Origin: TMED88 sp964515335
GTDB taxonomy: Bacteria > Myxococcota_A > UBA9160 > UBA4427
DNA length: 64,000 nt
Assembly: GCA_964515335.1 (NCBI GenBank)
Contig: CAZETS010000008.1
Coordinates: forward strand, 1 to 64,000
Direction: 5' to 3'
Both the position numbers and the translations under genes were made by a program. Each line of letters opens with the position of its first letter. Positions within the stretch are counted from its first letter, which is position 1. This document shows positions 8,244 to 16,525 of the stretch, piece by piece. Under the pieces are notes generated by a model. That model did not search any database, was not told the DNA's origin, and worked only from the letters and a program-made list of their open reading frames with translations.

Positions 8244-9587
8244 ATGATCGACACCAGCGACGAACGCAGCGAGCGCATCCGCGAGATCGCGCGGGCGGTG
8301 GCCCGCGAAGGCGGCCGCGCGCTGCTCGTCGGCGGCTGCGTGCGCGACCGGGTCATGGGGCGAAGCGTCCGCGACGTCGACGTCGAGGTGCTCGGCCTCT
8401 CGCTCGACGCCTTCCAGGCCCTGCTCGGCAGCTTCGGCAGGACCTTCCGCATGGGTCGCAGCTACACGGTGCTGCGACTGCGCGGCCTCGATGTCGACTT
8501 CACGGTGGACGACCGCTTCGGGTGCGACTTCGCGCTCGCTTCGCGGCGCCGCGACCTCACCATGAACAGCATGGCGATCGATCCGCTCACCGGCGAGATC
8601 CTCGACCCCCACGGTGGCCGCAAAGACATCGCGGCGCGGCGCCTGCGCGCCACCGATCCCGCCACCTTCGGCAGCGATCCCTTGCGGACGCTGCGCGTGG
8701 CCCGCTTCGCGGCCTGCCTCGAGATGACACCCGACGACGCACTCTGCGCGCTCTGCGGCGAGCCGTCACTCGCCGACGCCGCGGCCGAGCGCGTGCTCGC
8801 CGAGCTCTCGCGGATGCTCGTCGAGGCGCCGCGGCCCGCCGACGGACTGGCCGTGCTCGAGCGCTGCGGACAGCTCGACGCCTTCCCCGAACTCGCCGCC
8901 CTCGTCGGCGTCGCGCAGGATCCCGACTGGCATCCCGAAGGCGACGTCTGGATCCATACCCGGCTCGTCGTCGACGCGGCGGCGCGACTGCGCGCGGGAG
9001 ACGCGGACGACGTCGCGCTGATGCTCGGCGCGCTCTGCCACGACCTCGGCAAGCCATCGACCAGCGAGTCCGACGGCCTGCGGGTCCGCTCGCTCGGCCA
9101 CGACCGCGAAGGCATCGCGCCGACCGCCGCGCTGCTCGAGCGGCTGCGCGCCCCCCGGCAGCTGATCGTCCGGGTGTGCGCGCTGGTCGAACATCACCTC
9201 GCGCCGGCGCTCTTCGTGAAGAACGACGCGGGGCCGCGTGGCTACCGCCGCCTCGCCCGCAAGCTCGATCAGGCGGGCGTGTCGCTCGACCTGCTCGAGC
9301 GCGTGGCACGGGCCGACCACCTCGGCCGCACCACCCGCGACGCGGTCGCGGGCGTCTTCCCGGCGGGCGACGTCTTCCTCGAGCGCGCCACCGCGCTGGC
9401 CGTGCGCGAGCACGCCCTCCCGGAGGCGGTGACGGGACGCGACGTGATCGCGCGGGGCATCGCACCGGGCCCCGCGGTGGGACGCGTTCTGCGCGCCTGC
9501 CGGGCCATCCAGGACGAGCGCGGCGAGACCGACGGCGCGCTCATCCTCGACGAGGTGCTCGGCGCACTGTCGAACCAGCCGCAATAG
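8244..9587 (+). CDS. cca: CCA tRNA nucleotidyltransferase with HD domain
   Basis: Class II nucleotidyltransferase that adds or repairs the tRNA 3' CCA end. The N-terminal head has LLVGGCVRDRVMG (GGxVRD) and the two-aspartate metal motif RDVDVEV, followed by DFALASRRRDLTMNSMA. The C-terminal half holds an HD phosphohydrolase motif (ALCHDLGKPST), as in E. coli-type Cca and related enzymes. About 447 residues. I start at ATG 8244 (MIDTSDERSERIREIA). An upstream in-frame ATG at 8214 would place 10 unlikely residues before the conserved helix. No CCA is encoded in the one tRNA gene seen here, in line with a need for this enzyme. Confidence 0.93.
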   Translation: MIDTSDERSERIREIARAVAREGGRALLVGGCVRDRVMGRSVRDVDVEVLGLSLDAFQALLGSFGRTFRMGRSYTVLRLRGLDVDFTVDDRFGCDFALASRRRDLTMNSMAIDPLTGEILDPHGGRKDIAARRLRATDPATFGSDPLRTLRVARFAACLEMTPDDALCALCGEPSLADAAAERVLAELSRMLVEAPRPADGLAVLERCGQLDAFPELAALVGVAQDPDWHPEGDVWIHTRLVVDAAARLRAGDADDVALMLGALCHDLGKPSTSESDGLRVRSLGHDREGIAPTAALLERLRAPRQLIVRVCALVEHHLAPALFVKNDAGPRGYRRLARKLDQAGVSLDLLERVARADHLGRTTRDAVAGVFPAGDVFLERATALAVREHALPEAVTGRDVIARGIAPGPAVGRVLRACRAIQDERGETDGALILDEVLGALSNQPQ

Positions 9588-9602
9588 CCGCGATAGAGAG
9601 GG

Positions 9603-10190
9603 TCAGCCGTGCTTGCCGGCCGTCCAGCCGCCGGCGGCCAGTACGTCTGCGCCGAACGCGCCCGGCGCGTCCTCGAGCTCGGTCGCCATGGTGTCGTTCC
9701 AGCGGTTCAGGAAGCCGAACAGCGCGATCACCGCGACGAGTTCGACGATCTCCTCGTCGTCGAAGTGTTCGCGCAGGGCTACGAAGTGCTCGGGGCGCGT
9801 CTCGTTCGGGACGAGCGAGGCCGACTGGGCGAGCCGCAGCGCAGCGCGCTCGCGCTCGTCGAAGAGCGGGCTCGTCTCGTACTCGAAGGCGGCCCGGATC
9901 TTCTCCTCGTCCACGCCTCGCCGGTGAGCGGTGTGACTGGTGTGCGCCTGGCAGTAGCGGCAGCCGGCGGCGCGACTCGCCACGTACGAGACGAGCGACT
10001 TCAGGCCGGGCTCGATGCGGCCGGGACCGAGCACTGTGCCCGTCAGCCCCATGAAGGCCTGCAGGAGCGCGGGCGTACGGGCCATCGTGAGCAGCGAGCG
10101 CGGCACGAAGCCCATCGCCGCTTCGGCGAGTTCGAAGAGCGGCTCGAACTCGCCGAGCGCCTCGCGTTCGAGCGGCCTGACGTGGGGCAA
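9603..10190 (-). CDS. carboxymuconolactone decarboxylase/AhpD-like protein
   Basis: An AhpD-fold alkylhydroperoxidase-like protein of about 195 residues. The redox-active CX2C motif with its conserved histidine is visible as CRYCQAHTSHTA near residue 87, followed by the helix with FDERERAALRLAQ. Such proteins reduce peroxides or act as peroxidase-related enzymes. I choose the TTG at 10190 as start because GAGGAG lies five bases upstream and MPLPHVRPLE fits the family N terminus; the longer open frame above it looks non-coding. It lies 41 bases downstream of the WS/DGAT gene on the same strand and is probably co-transcribed with it. Confidence 0.85.
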   Translation of the reverse strand: MPHVRPLEREALGEFEPLFELAEAAMGFVPRSLLTMARTPALLQAFMGLTGTVLGPGRIEPGLKSLVSYVASRAAGCRYCQAHTSHTAHRRGVDEEKIRAAFEYETSPLFDERERAALRLAQSASLVPNETRPEHFVALREHFDDEEIVELVAVIALFGFLNRWNDTMATELEDAPGAFGADVLAAGGWTAGKHG

Positions 10191-10231
10191 GGGGACTCCT
10201 CGTACGGTGGCTGGGGGCGCCGGCGTCGCGC

Positions 10232-11644
10232 TCAGGTGCGGGCCGCCGCGTAGAGGCCGTCGAAGGACGCCTGCAGGCAGTCGGCGTAGAAGCCCGGGTC
10301 GGGCATCATGGTTCGGCACGAGGTCGCCGAGATCGACAACCGGCCCGAGAAGCTCAACACGGGATGGATGAGGCCCATGCCGTCCATCACCGGCCCCATC
10401 CCGTAGGTCGACACGAGCCTGGCCCCGCAGAAGTACATCGGGATCTGCGGGCCCGGAACGTTCGTGATCACGGTGTTGAGAAACGGCGTGATGCGGTTGG
10501 CGAGTCCGAGACGCGCGTAGAGCCTGGCCGCGAGTCCCGCGAGCGAACCCGGCACGAACTGCGTCACGTCGGTCAGGGTTTCGGCGCCGATCGCCTCGGC
10601 GGTCGCCTTCGAGCTCTGCGTGCTCTCGTGCATCTTCTGCAGCCGCAGGATGGGATCGGCGACGTCCGAGTGGAGGGTGACCGACATCGCCGAGACCCGG
10701 TTGCCCGCCGTACCGCGCTCCTCCTCCTTGCGGACCGAGATCGGCGCCATCGCGATCAGCGACTCGTCGGGCAACTCGCCGTGGTGCTCGAGGTAGCGGC
10801 GCATCGCTCCGCTGCAGATCGTGAGCACCACGTCGTTCACCGTCGCTCCCGGCACCTGCTTGCGGATGTCACGGATGTCCTGCAGCGAGAAGCAGCGCCC
10901 CTCGACGACGCGATGCGGCGTGATCGTCCCGTTCCAGCGCGTGCGCGGCACCGGCCCACTCGGCTCGACGTCGTCCTCGCGCGCTCCGAACACCATGCGG
11001 GAGACGCCGGGTGCGCTGCGGCCGAGCAGGCGGGCCAGCCCCACCGGTCGCCGCAGGTTGTTCAGGGCGGTCCGCATCGCGACGTTGCCGAAGCTCGGCG
11101 CCGGCTCGGGGTTCCACGGCTCCCGGGGCGGCTCGGGCTGCGCGGTTGGCGAGAGATCGTGGATCGCCGCCGTGAGCTCGATGCCCGACACGCCGTCGAT
11201 CGCCGCGTGGTGGATCTTCGTCAGCAAGGCGAAGCTGCCCGGAGGCACGCCGTCCACGTTGTCGAGCCCACCGATCACGTACATCTCCCAGAGCGGACGC
11301 GAGAGATCGAGCGGGCGGGCGTGGATGCGCGCGACCTGGATGCAGAGCTGCCGCCAGTCGCCGGGTTTGGGCAGCGCGATGTGTCGCACGTGGAACTCGA
11401 GATCGAAGTCGGCGTCCTCGATCCACCAGGGGTGGTCGAGGTCGAACGGCGCGTGCACGAGCTTCTGCCGGAAGCAGCGGGCGAGGTGGAGCCGGCTCTC
11501 GACGTTCTCGAGCAGCCCCTTGAAGGTGACACGCCCCCCCGGCGCCGTGGATTGATCGTAGATCGAGACGGCTGCGATGTGGGTCGGGGCCTGCGGGCTC
11601 TCGAAGTAGAGGAACGACGCGTCCAACCCGCTGAGCTGCTGCAT
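10232..11644 (-). CDS. wax ester synthase/diacylglycerol acyltransferase (WS/DGAT)
   Basis: Bifunctional O-acyltransferase that makes wax esters or triacylglycerol from acyl-CoA and long-chain alcohols or diacylglycerol, at the inner face of the membrane. The 470-residue length is typical. The active-site HHXXXDG motif is HHAAIDG near residue 138. The N terminus (LSGLDASFLYFESP) and C-terminal NVPGPQIPMYFCGARL and GMGLIHPVLSFSG segments match the family (WES_acyltransf plus DUF1298). This suggests neutral-lipid storage. ATG start with GGAGGAAGG upstream. Confidence 0.94.
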   Translation of the reverse strand: MQQLSGLDASFLYFESPQAPTHIAAVSIYDQSTAPGGRVTFKGLLENVESRLHLARCFRQKLVHAPFDLDHPWWIEDADFDLEFHVRHIALPKPGDWRQLCIQVARIHARPLDLSRPLWEMYVIGGLDNVDGVPPGSFALLTKIHHAAIDGVSGIELTAAIHDLSPTAQPEPPREPWNPEPAPSFGNVAMRTALNNLRRPVGLARLLGRSAPGVSRMVFGAREDDVEPSGPVPRTRWNGTITPHRVVEGRCFSLQDIRDIRKQVPGATVNDVVLTICSGAMRRYLEHHGELPDESLIAMAPISVRKEEERGTAGNRVSAMSVTLHSDVADPILRLQKMHESTQSSKATAEAIGAETLTDVTQFVPGSLAGLAARLYARLGLANRITPFLNTVITNVPGPQIPMYFCGARLVSTYGMGPVMDGMGLIHPVLSFSGRLSISATSCRTMMPDPGFYADCLQASFDGLYAAART

Positions 11645-12115
11645 GGCGCCTTCCTCCTGGTGCCGCGGGCGCCGCGCCGCCCGGGGCGTAGACGGGGATG
11701 GTAGGCGCCGCGATCCGGGCCGAGCAAGCCGGCCCGGGACGCTACGGGAGCGCGGTCGGCGAGGCGGCGGGGGGCCATTTCGACACCACAGTGTGACGAT
11801 GAGTCCCCTCTGCGAACGTGGCTACACGTCGATCAGCCAGGAGCCGCGCACGGAAGCCGGGACGCCACACTGGAGTCGATGGTATACGGCAGAAATCAGA
11901 ACGGCGGTTGATGCACCGAACCGCGGCGGTTTGCCCTCGACACCGAAAGCCTCTCTGCGCACTGCCGGTGATCGGTGCGCCGGCCTGACGACTTCGGGCC
12001 CAGAGTCCGCTAAAACATGGCGCCAAGAGCCCGTGTGTCCATCAGGCCGTGAGGCCTTCGGGCCATCAGGAAATCTGGTCATCAGGTCATCAGGTCATCA
12101 GGAAAGGACCGTCCC
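11645..12115. other. intergenic region, no gene recognised; CATCAGG repeats near its end
   Basis: About 470 bases between the divergent WS/DGAT and outer-membrane protein genes. Its composition is less GC-rich than its neighbours, and no reading frame here looks like protein. Three exact tandem copies of TCATCAGG lie at 12079-12102, with further CATCAGG copies at about 12040 and 12064, just upstream of the ribosome site of the next gene. Promoters for both flanking genes should lie here, but I cannot place them. Confidence 0.5.
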
Positions 12116-12670
12116 GTGATTCGATCCATTCTTCTGGCAGTCGTGATCGTCGCCGCGCCGTTTTTCGCCCAGGCCCAGGAGGGCAGTCCCGCCGCCGAGC
12201 ACAAGTGGTCGGTGGGCACCGGCATCGGCTTCGCTTCCTCGATCGGCAGCGGTCCGCTCAGCCAGTCGGGCTTCAACTGGCAGCTCGACGGCCAGTACCG
12301 CATCACCCCCTCGATCTCGGCCGGCGTGTGGATGCAGGTGGTTCCAGTCACCGGCGCGACGATCTTCTCGATGTCGGGGCAGGGGCTCTACCACTTCGGC
12401 TTCCTGCGCGACAGCTCGAACGAGTTCGCCAGCAAGCTGACCCCGTACGCGGGCATCGGGATCGGGCTCTGGCACGCCGGCGCCGATTTCGGCGTCCTCA
12501 GCGACAACGCCTTCCTGTTCCAGATGATCGGTGGCATCGAGTACGAACTCAGCGAGCGTGTCGGGCTGACGAGCGAGATGCGCTTCAACATTCTCGGCGG
12601 AACCGCGCCCGCAGTGGACGACTCGTTCTACTTCAGCTGGCAGCTGATCGGCGCGCGTTACCGCTTCTAG
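12116..12670 (+). CDS. small outer-membrane beta-barrel protein
   Basis: A 184-residue secreted protein. The signal peptide (MIRSILLAVVIVAAPFFAQAQ) ends in an AQA-type cleavage site near residue 21. The mature part alternates short aromatic-ended strands with turns (FNWQLDGQYRITP, FLFQMIGGIEYEL) and ends in a barrel-closing strand finishing with Phe (FSWQLIGARYRF), which the BAM machinery recognises. This is the architecture of an eight-stranded OmpW/OmpA-like porin domain. Function unknown. GTG start with AGGAAAGGA upstream. Confidence 0.75.
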   Translation: MIRSILLAVVIVAAPFFAQAQEGSPAAEHKWSVGTGIGFASSIGSGPLSQSGFNWQLDGQYRITPSISAGVWMQVVPVTGATIFSMSGQGLYHFGFLRDSSNEFASKLTPYAGIGIGLWHAGADFGVLSDNAFLFQMIGGIEYELSERVGLTSEMRFNILGGTAPAVDDSFYFSWQLIGARYRF

Positions 12671-13008
12671 GTCGGGCTCACTGGTCGGGCTCGCTGGTCG
12701 GGCTCGCGACGGGGTTGCTGGAATTCGGGGGNNNNNNNNNNNNNNNNNNNNNNNNNNNNNNNNNNNNNNNNNNNNNNNNNNNNNNNNNNNNNNNNNNNNN
12801 NNNNNNNNNNNNNNNNNNNNNNNNNNNNNNNGGGGGCCGCGGGCGCCCGACTGGGGCGGGTCCGTTGGGCGCTGCGGGACTTCTGCCGGGTCGGCTCGCT
12901 GGTCGGGCTCGCGACGGGGTTGCTGGAATTCGGGGGGCCGCGGGCGCCCGACTGGGGCGGGTCCGTTGGGCGCTGCGGGACTTCTGCGGGGGCGGGTCCG
13001 CGGTGGGG
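12671..13008. repeat. 101-bp tandem repeat collapsed around an assembly gap
   Basis: The block starting gggcgcccga at 12841 recurs at 12942, exactly 101 bases later. The preceding part of the unit (ggtcgggctcgcgacgg...) occurs at 12696 before the gap and at 12901 after it, with 44 identical bases (12688-12731 and 12893-12936). The first 55 bases after the gap (12832-12886) are repeated exactly at 12933-12987. So this is at least a two- to three-copy tandem array whose true copy number is unknown. It is non-coding. Confidence 0.85.
12732..12831. other. assembly gap (100 N) inside the tandem repeat
   Basis: Exactly 100 N, a conventional placeholder length. Because both flanks belong to the same 101-bp repeat, the missing sequence is probably further repeat copies of unknown number. 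Confidence 0.95.
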
Positions 13009-13326
13009 TTAGTCGATGTCGTTCCAGTCTTCGCCGTAGTGGAAGGTGATCTCGGCGCCGGGTTGGATGTTGCGGACCGCGTGCAGGTCGGCGCCGAGAA
13101 ACTCGGCGTTCGGGCGTGACGAGTGATTGAGGAAGCGCAGCGCGTTGCGCCCCTCGATACCCACCTCGCTGCCGTCCTCCCGCACGACCCACAGCACGTG
13201 CATGCCGTCGCGAGCGGTCTCGCGCCCCTCGAAGGTCGCGATGTAGGCGCCCTTTCGAATGCGTCGTCGCGCGAACAAGCCGCGCCCGTGAATCGGACTG
13301 CCCCGCACCTCGATCCGGTCGCGCAT
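13009..13326 (-). CDS. small SET-domain protein (putative lysine methyltransferase)
   Basis: A 105-residue protein that consists only of a minimal SET domain: the GRGLFARRRIRKGAYIATFEG opening, the ALRFLNHSSRPNAEF motif corresponding to the SAM-binding/pseudoknot RFxNHSCxPN, and the closing GAEITFHYGEDW. In eukaryotes this fold methylates protein lysines; in bacteria targets are mostly unknown, with ribosomal or DNA-binding proteins reported. The usual post-SET cysteines are absent. It ends right beside the tandem repeat and is the last gene of a minus-strand pair with the acetyltransferase upstream. Confidence 0.85.
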   Translation of the reverse strand: MRDRIEVRGSPIHGRGLFARRRIRKGAYIATFEGRETARDGMHVLWVVREDGSEVGIEGRNALRFLNHSSRPNAEFLGADLHAVRNIQPGAEITFHYGEDWNDID

Positions 13327-13384
13327 CCACTTCCTTCCCGAGCAGCAGACGGCGCGGACGTGGCGCCGCCGGCCGGACGTTCGC

Positions 13385-14446
13385 TCAGAACCGGTCGGCC
13401 GGCCAGAACACGAAGCCGTCGGGCGGCAGGATGCGACGCAGGAAGCCGGGCCCGTCCTCGTCGTCGAGCAGCTCGACGTCGAGTCGCCCCGCCAGGGCAG
13501 CGAGGTCGAGGCAGCGGATCAGTCCGCTGTCGTCGTCGACCGGATGCGAGGTAATGCCCTGGTGTTCGAGTCCGACGGTGAGCCCGATATCGTCGAAGGT
13601 CGGCAGCACCGCGAAGGAGCGAATCTCCTCCGAGCTGCGTCCCGGCGGCGCGAGCACGTCCCCGTCGTGCGGCGTGAGCATGTGGCCGATCAGCCGGGCG
13701 AGCGCACCGCTTCCGTCCTCGAAGCGGCCCATCTCCGTGATCGTCAGACCCTCGTCGAGCAGCATGGCGCGCGCGTAGGCGACCGCGAGCCCGCCCCGCC
13801 GCGCCACGTAGAACTCCTCGCAGCGCTCGCCCGGGCCGCTGCTCTGCCGGATGCTCGCCTGCCAGAGCGCGTCGTCACGAATCACGGTGCCGTTGCGCGA
13901 TCCCGAGTAGGCGTTGTGGATGGCCTTGACGGCCGACAGGGAGCGATCGCGCTGGCGGCCGAGGTCGACCACCTCGACTTCCGCGAACGCGTCCTCTCGC
14001 GAGGGAGGCCGCTGCTTGTCGATGCGCCGCAGGATCGTCCGTTGGCCCCGCCAGGTCTTCCAGCCGAGCCGCCCGAACAGCCCCGGCTCCCGGGCGAACA
14101 GCAGCGAGAGCTCCATGCCGCGCGCGCGCATTGCGGCGGCGGCCCGCTCGACGAGGGCCGTCGCCACCCCCCCGCCGCGCTGATCGCGGCGCGTGAACAC
14201 GGGCCCGAGTCCACCCGTCGGGATCGCGTGGCCGAGCACGCGCAGCTTGCGTGGATGGATCTGCGCGCAGGCCACGACCTCGCCGCCCTCGACCGCCACC
14301 CAGACGTCGTGCTCCTGGAAGCCGGGAGCGCCCTGCATCTGGAGGCGGAAGCCTTCGGGGGTCCGCCATCCGCCGGGCGCATCCCAGCCCGCGAGCAGAC
14401 GGAGGACCGCCTCGACCTCGCCCGGCTCCAGGGTGCGAATGTCCAT
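13385..14446 (-). CDS. GNAT family N-acetyltransferase (Eis-like)
   Basis: A 353-residue acyltransferase. The N-terminal GNAT domain holds GLGPVFTRRDQRGGGVATALVERAAAAMRARG, where the RRDQRGGGVATAL stretch is the acetyl-CoA pyrophosphate loop, followed by LLFAREPGLFGRLGW, typical of Eis-type proteins with an internal duplicated GNAT lobe. Eis enzymes acetylate amines such as aminoglycosides or lysine residues; the substrate here is unknown. A C-terminal lobe (about 230-353) ends in FVFWPADRF. ATG start, divergent from the O-methyltransferase gene. Confidence 0.8.
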   Translation of the reverse strand: MDIRTLEPGEVEAVLRLLAGWDAPGGWRTPEGFRLQMQGAPGFQEHDVWVAVEGGEVVACAQIHPRKLRVLGHAIPTGGLGPVFTRRDQRGGGVATALVERAAAAMRARGMELSLLFAREPGLFGRLGWKTWRGQRTILRRIDKQRPPSREDAFAEVEVVDLGRQRDRSLSAVKAIHNAYSGSRNGTVIRDDALWQASIRQSSGPGERCEEFYVARRGGLAVAYARAMLLDEGLTITEMGRFEDGSGALARLIGHMLTPHDGDVLAPPGRSSEEIRSFAVLPTFDDIGLTVGLEHQGITSHPVDDDSGLIRCLDLAALAGRLDVELLDDEDGPGFLRRILPPDGFVFWPADRF

Positions 14447-14569
14447 CTCGCACCCAGTATACGCGCGAAGCCGCGGCGGCCGGAGCAGCGCCCCGCGATT
14501 CCGCCCGGGCGCTCGCCGCTATCCTTGCGGGTCGAATCAGCGCGCCCCGAGAATCCCGGAAGAGAAACG

Positions 14570-15232
14570 ATGAGCGACGCCCCGAAGTCATTCCATCTAT
14601 CGACGGCCATCCACGAATATCTGCTCGACCACGGCGGGCGAGCCGACGAGATCGCCCAGGGGTTGATCGACGAGACGCGCGCGCTCGGCGGCATCTCGAT
14701 CATGCAGGTCGCACCGGAGCAGGGCGCCTTCCTCGAGCAGATGACGCGGCTCCTCGGTGCGCGGCGCGTCATCGAGGTCGGCACCTTCACCGGCTTCTCG
14801 GCACTCTGCATGGCCCGAGGGCTGCCCGAGGACGGCGAGCTGATCTGCTGCGACGTGAGCGAGGAGTGGACGCGCGTCGGACGGCCGTACTGGCAGAAGG
14901 CCGGCGTGGCCGATCGGATCGACCTGCGGATCGCGCCGGCGATCGAGACGCTGCGCGCCATCGACGAGCGCGGTGCCTTCGACATGGCGTTCATCGACGC
15001 CGACAAACCGAGCTATCGCGACTACGCGGAGGAGCTGATCCGCCTGGTCCGCCCGAACGGGCTGATCCTCGTCGACAACGTGCTGTGGCAGGGCAACGTG
15101 ATCGACCCGGGCGTCGACGACGACAACACCCGCGCGATCCGTGCCTTCAACGACTGGGCGGCCGCCGACGAGCGCGTCGAGTGCGTGATGCTCGCGATCG
15201 GCGACGGGCTGTCGTTCCTGCGCGTGCGTTGA
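14570..15232 (+). CDS. class I SAM-dependent O-methyltransferase (catechol/caffeoyl-CoA type)
   Basis: A 220-residue methyltransferase of the O-methyltransferase family 3. The SAM-binding motif I is VIEVGTFTGFSALCMA near residue 67, the metal-binding aspartate region is FDMAFIDADKPSY, and the post-motif is GLILVDNVLWQGNV with the NDW... helix typical of caffeoyl-CoA/catechol O-methyltransferases. It probably methylates a hydroxyl of a small catechol-like molecule in a divalent-metal-dependent way. ATG preceded by GGAAGAGAAACG. It stands alone, converging on the RluA gene 16 bases away. Confidence 0.92.
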   Translation: MSDAPKSFHLSTAIHEYLLDHGGRADEIAQGLIDETRALGGISIMQVAPEQGAFLEQMTRLLGARRVIEVGTFTGFSALCMARGLPEDGELICCDVSEEWTRVGRPYWQKAGVADRIDLRIAPAIETLRAIDERGAFDMAFIDADKPSYRDYAEELIRLVRPNGLILVDNVLWQGNVIDPGVDDDNTRAIRAFNDWAAADERVECVMLAIGDGLSFLRVR

Positions 15233-15248
15233 GCGCGCAGGCGGGCGC

Positions 15249-16226
15249 TCAACCGCGAGCCACGCGCAGGCAGTCCGCGAAGTCGGCAGCGTCCGGCGAG
15301 CTCACGTCGATCTCGTCGAACTCGATTCGCGCCGCGTGCAGCATGTGGCGCGATGCCCGCTGCGCGGTGTCGTCGTCCGCGTAGCGGTGGTCGCCGAGCA
15401 GGGGATGGCCGAGGTCCGCCAGACTGGCCCGGATCTGGTGGAGGAAGCCCGTCTCGGGCCGCACCTCGACGAGCGTCGCGTCCTCGAGCAGGTCCAGGGT
15501 TCGCACCGTCTGGCGCATCGTGCGCGCGCGCCCGCGTCGCACCTCTTCGGGCCGCGCGACCCGAACGTGCGCGGGGCGGTGCCGGGCCACGACGAGCGGC
15601 ACCTCCATGCGCAGGCCTTCGCGGCCGCGCTCGGCGGTGTCGAGCCGCCCGCGCACGATCGCGCGATACGTCTTGCAGACCGCGTGGCGCGCGAAGGCTC
15701 CGCGCAGGCGATCCCAGGTGGAGGCTTCGGTTCCGACGAGCAGCACACCCGAGGTGTCGACGTCGAGCCGGTGCACGACGCCGCTTCGCAGCCCGCCCTC
15801 ACCAACGCCCTGCACCTGCGGCCACCGCGCCACCACGTGGCCGAGCACGGTGTCGTGCTCGTCCTCACGCAGCGGGTGGACGGGCATCCCGGCGGGCTTG
15901 TCGATCGCGAGCCAGCCGGCACCCTCGGCGAGCACCGCCGGGCCGGCGCCCCGGGCGGGCGGGATCACCTCGTCGCCGGCCGGACGCCAGGCCGCCACCT
16001 CGAGGGCGCCCGACGCCGGCACCTCGCGGCCCTTGTCGGCCAGCTCGAGCACCCGTCCGTCGAGCCTCACCGCTCCGCGCTCGAGCAGGCGGCGCACCTG
16101 CCCGCGCGACAGCGAGAGCTCGGCGGCGAGAAAGAGGTCGAGGCGTGCGCCCGCGCGGGCCGGGTCGAAGCGGATCACCCGCGGAGGAGGCCCCGGCTCG
16201 GGGGCGGCGGGCAGCGGATCGGTCAT
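15249..16226 (-). CDS. RluA family pseudouridine synthase with S4 domain
   Basis: Converts uridine to pseudouridine in rRNA or tRNA. The N-terminal S4 RNA-binding domain (ARLDLFLAAELSLSRGQVRRLLERGAVRLDGR) is followed by the catalytic domain with the signature HRLDVDTSGVLLV near residue 150, holding the catalytic Asp. The GHPLLGDHRYAD segment confirms the RluA branch. 325 residues, starting at ATG 16226 (MTDPLPAAPEPG). Whether it is RluC- or RluD-like cannot be told from motifs alone. Confidence 0.92.
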   Translation of the reverse strand: MTDPLPAAPEPGPPPRVIRFDPARAGARLDLFLAAELSLSRGQVRRLLERGAVRLDGRVLELADKGREVPASGALEVAAWRPAGDEVIPPARGAGPAVLAEGAGWLAIDKPAGMPVHPLREDEHDTVLGHVVARWPQVQGVGEGGLRSGVVHRLDVDTSGVLLVGTEASTWDRLRGAFARHAVCKTYRAIVRGRLDTAERGREGLRMEVPLVVARHRPAHVRVARPEEVRRGRARTMRQTVRTLDLLEDATLVEVRPETGFLHQIRASLADLGHPLLGDHRYADDDTAQRASRHMLHAARIEFDEIDVSSPDAADFADCLRVARG

Positions 16227-16525
16227 CGGGGGTCTCGGCTCCTCGGCCGGACAGTCTAGCGGCGGCGGGAGCCGCTCTGGTGGCGCGGGACGCCTGGGCG
16301 TCGAATCCGCCGCCGCCTCGAGGCCCTGGCGGCCTCCCGGCCGCCGCACCGCCGGCTCCCCGGGCCGCTCGACAGCCCGATCCGCGCTCGGGTACCCTGC
16401 CCGGCCCGAAGCGCGACGCCCGCCCGGCCCCGCGCCACCTTCATCGCCCCCCGGGAGGCGCAGCGTCCCGGCCGGTCGGCGACAGGGTCGCACCGCGCGC
16501 CGGTCGACGGGGTCAGGTCGAGTCG

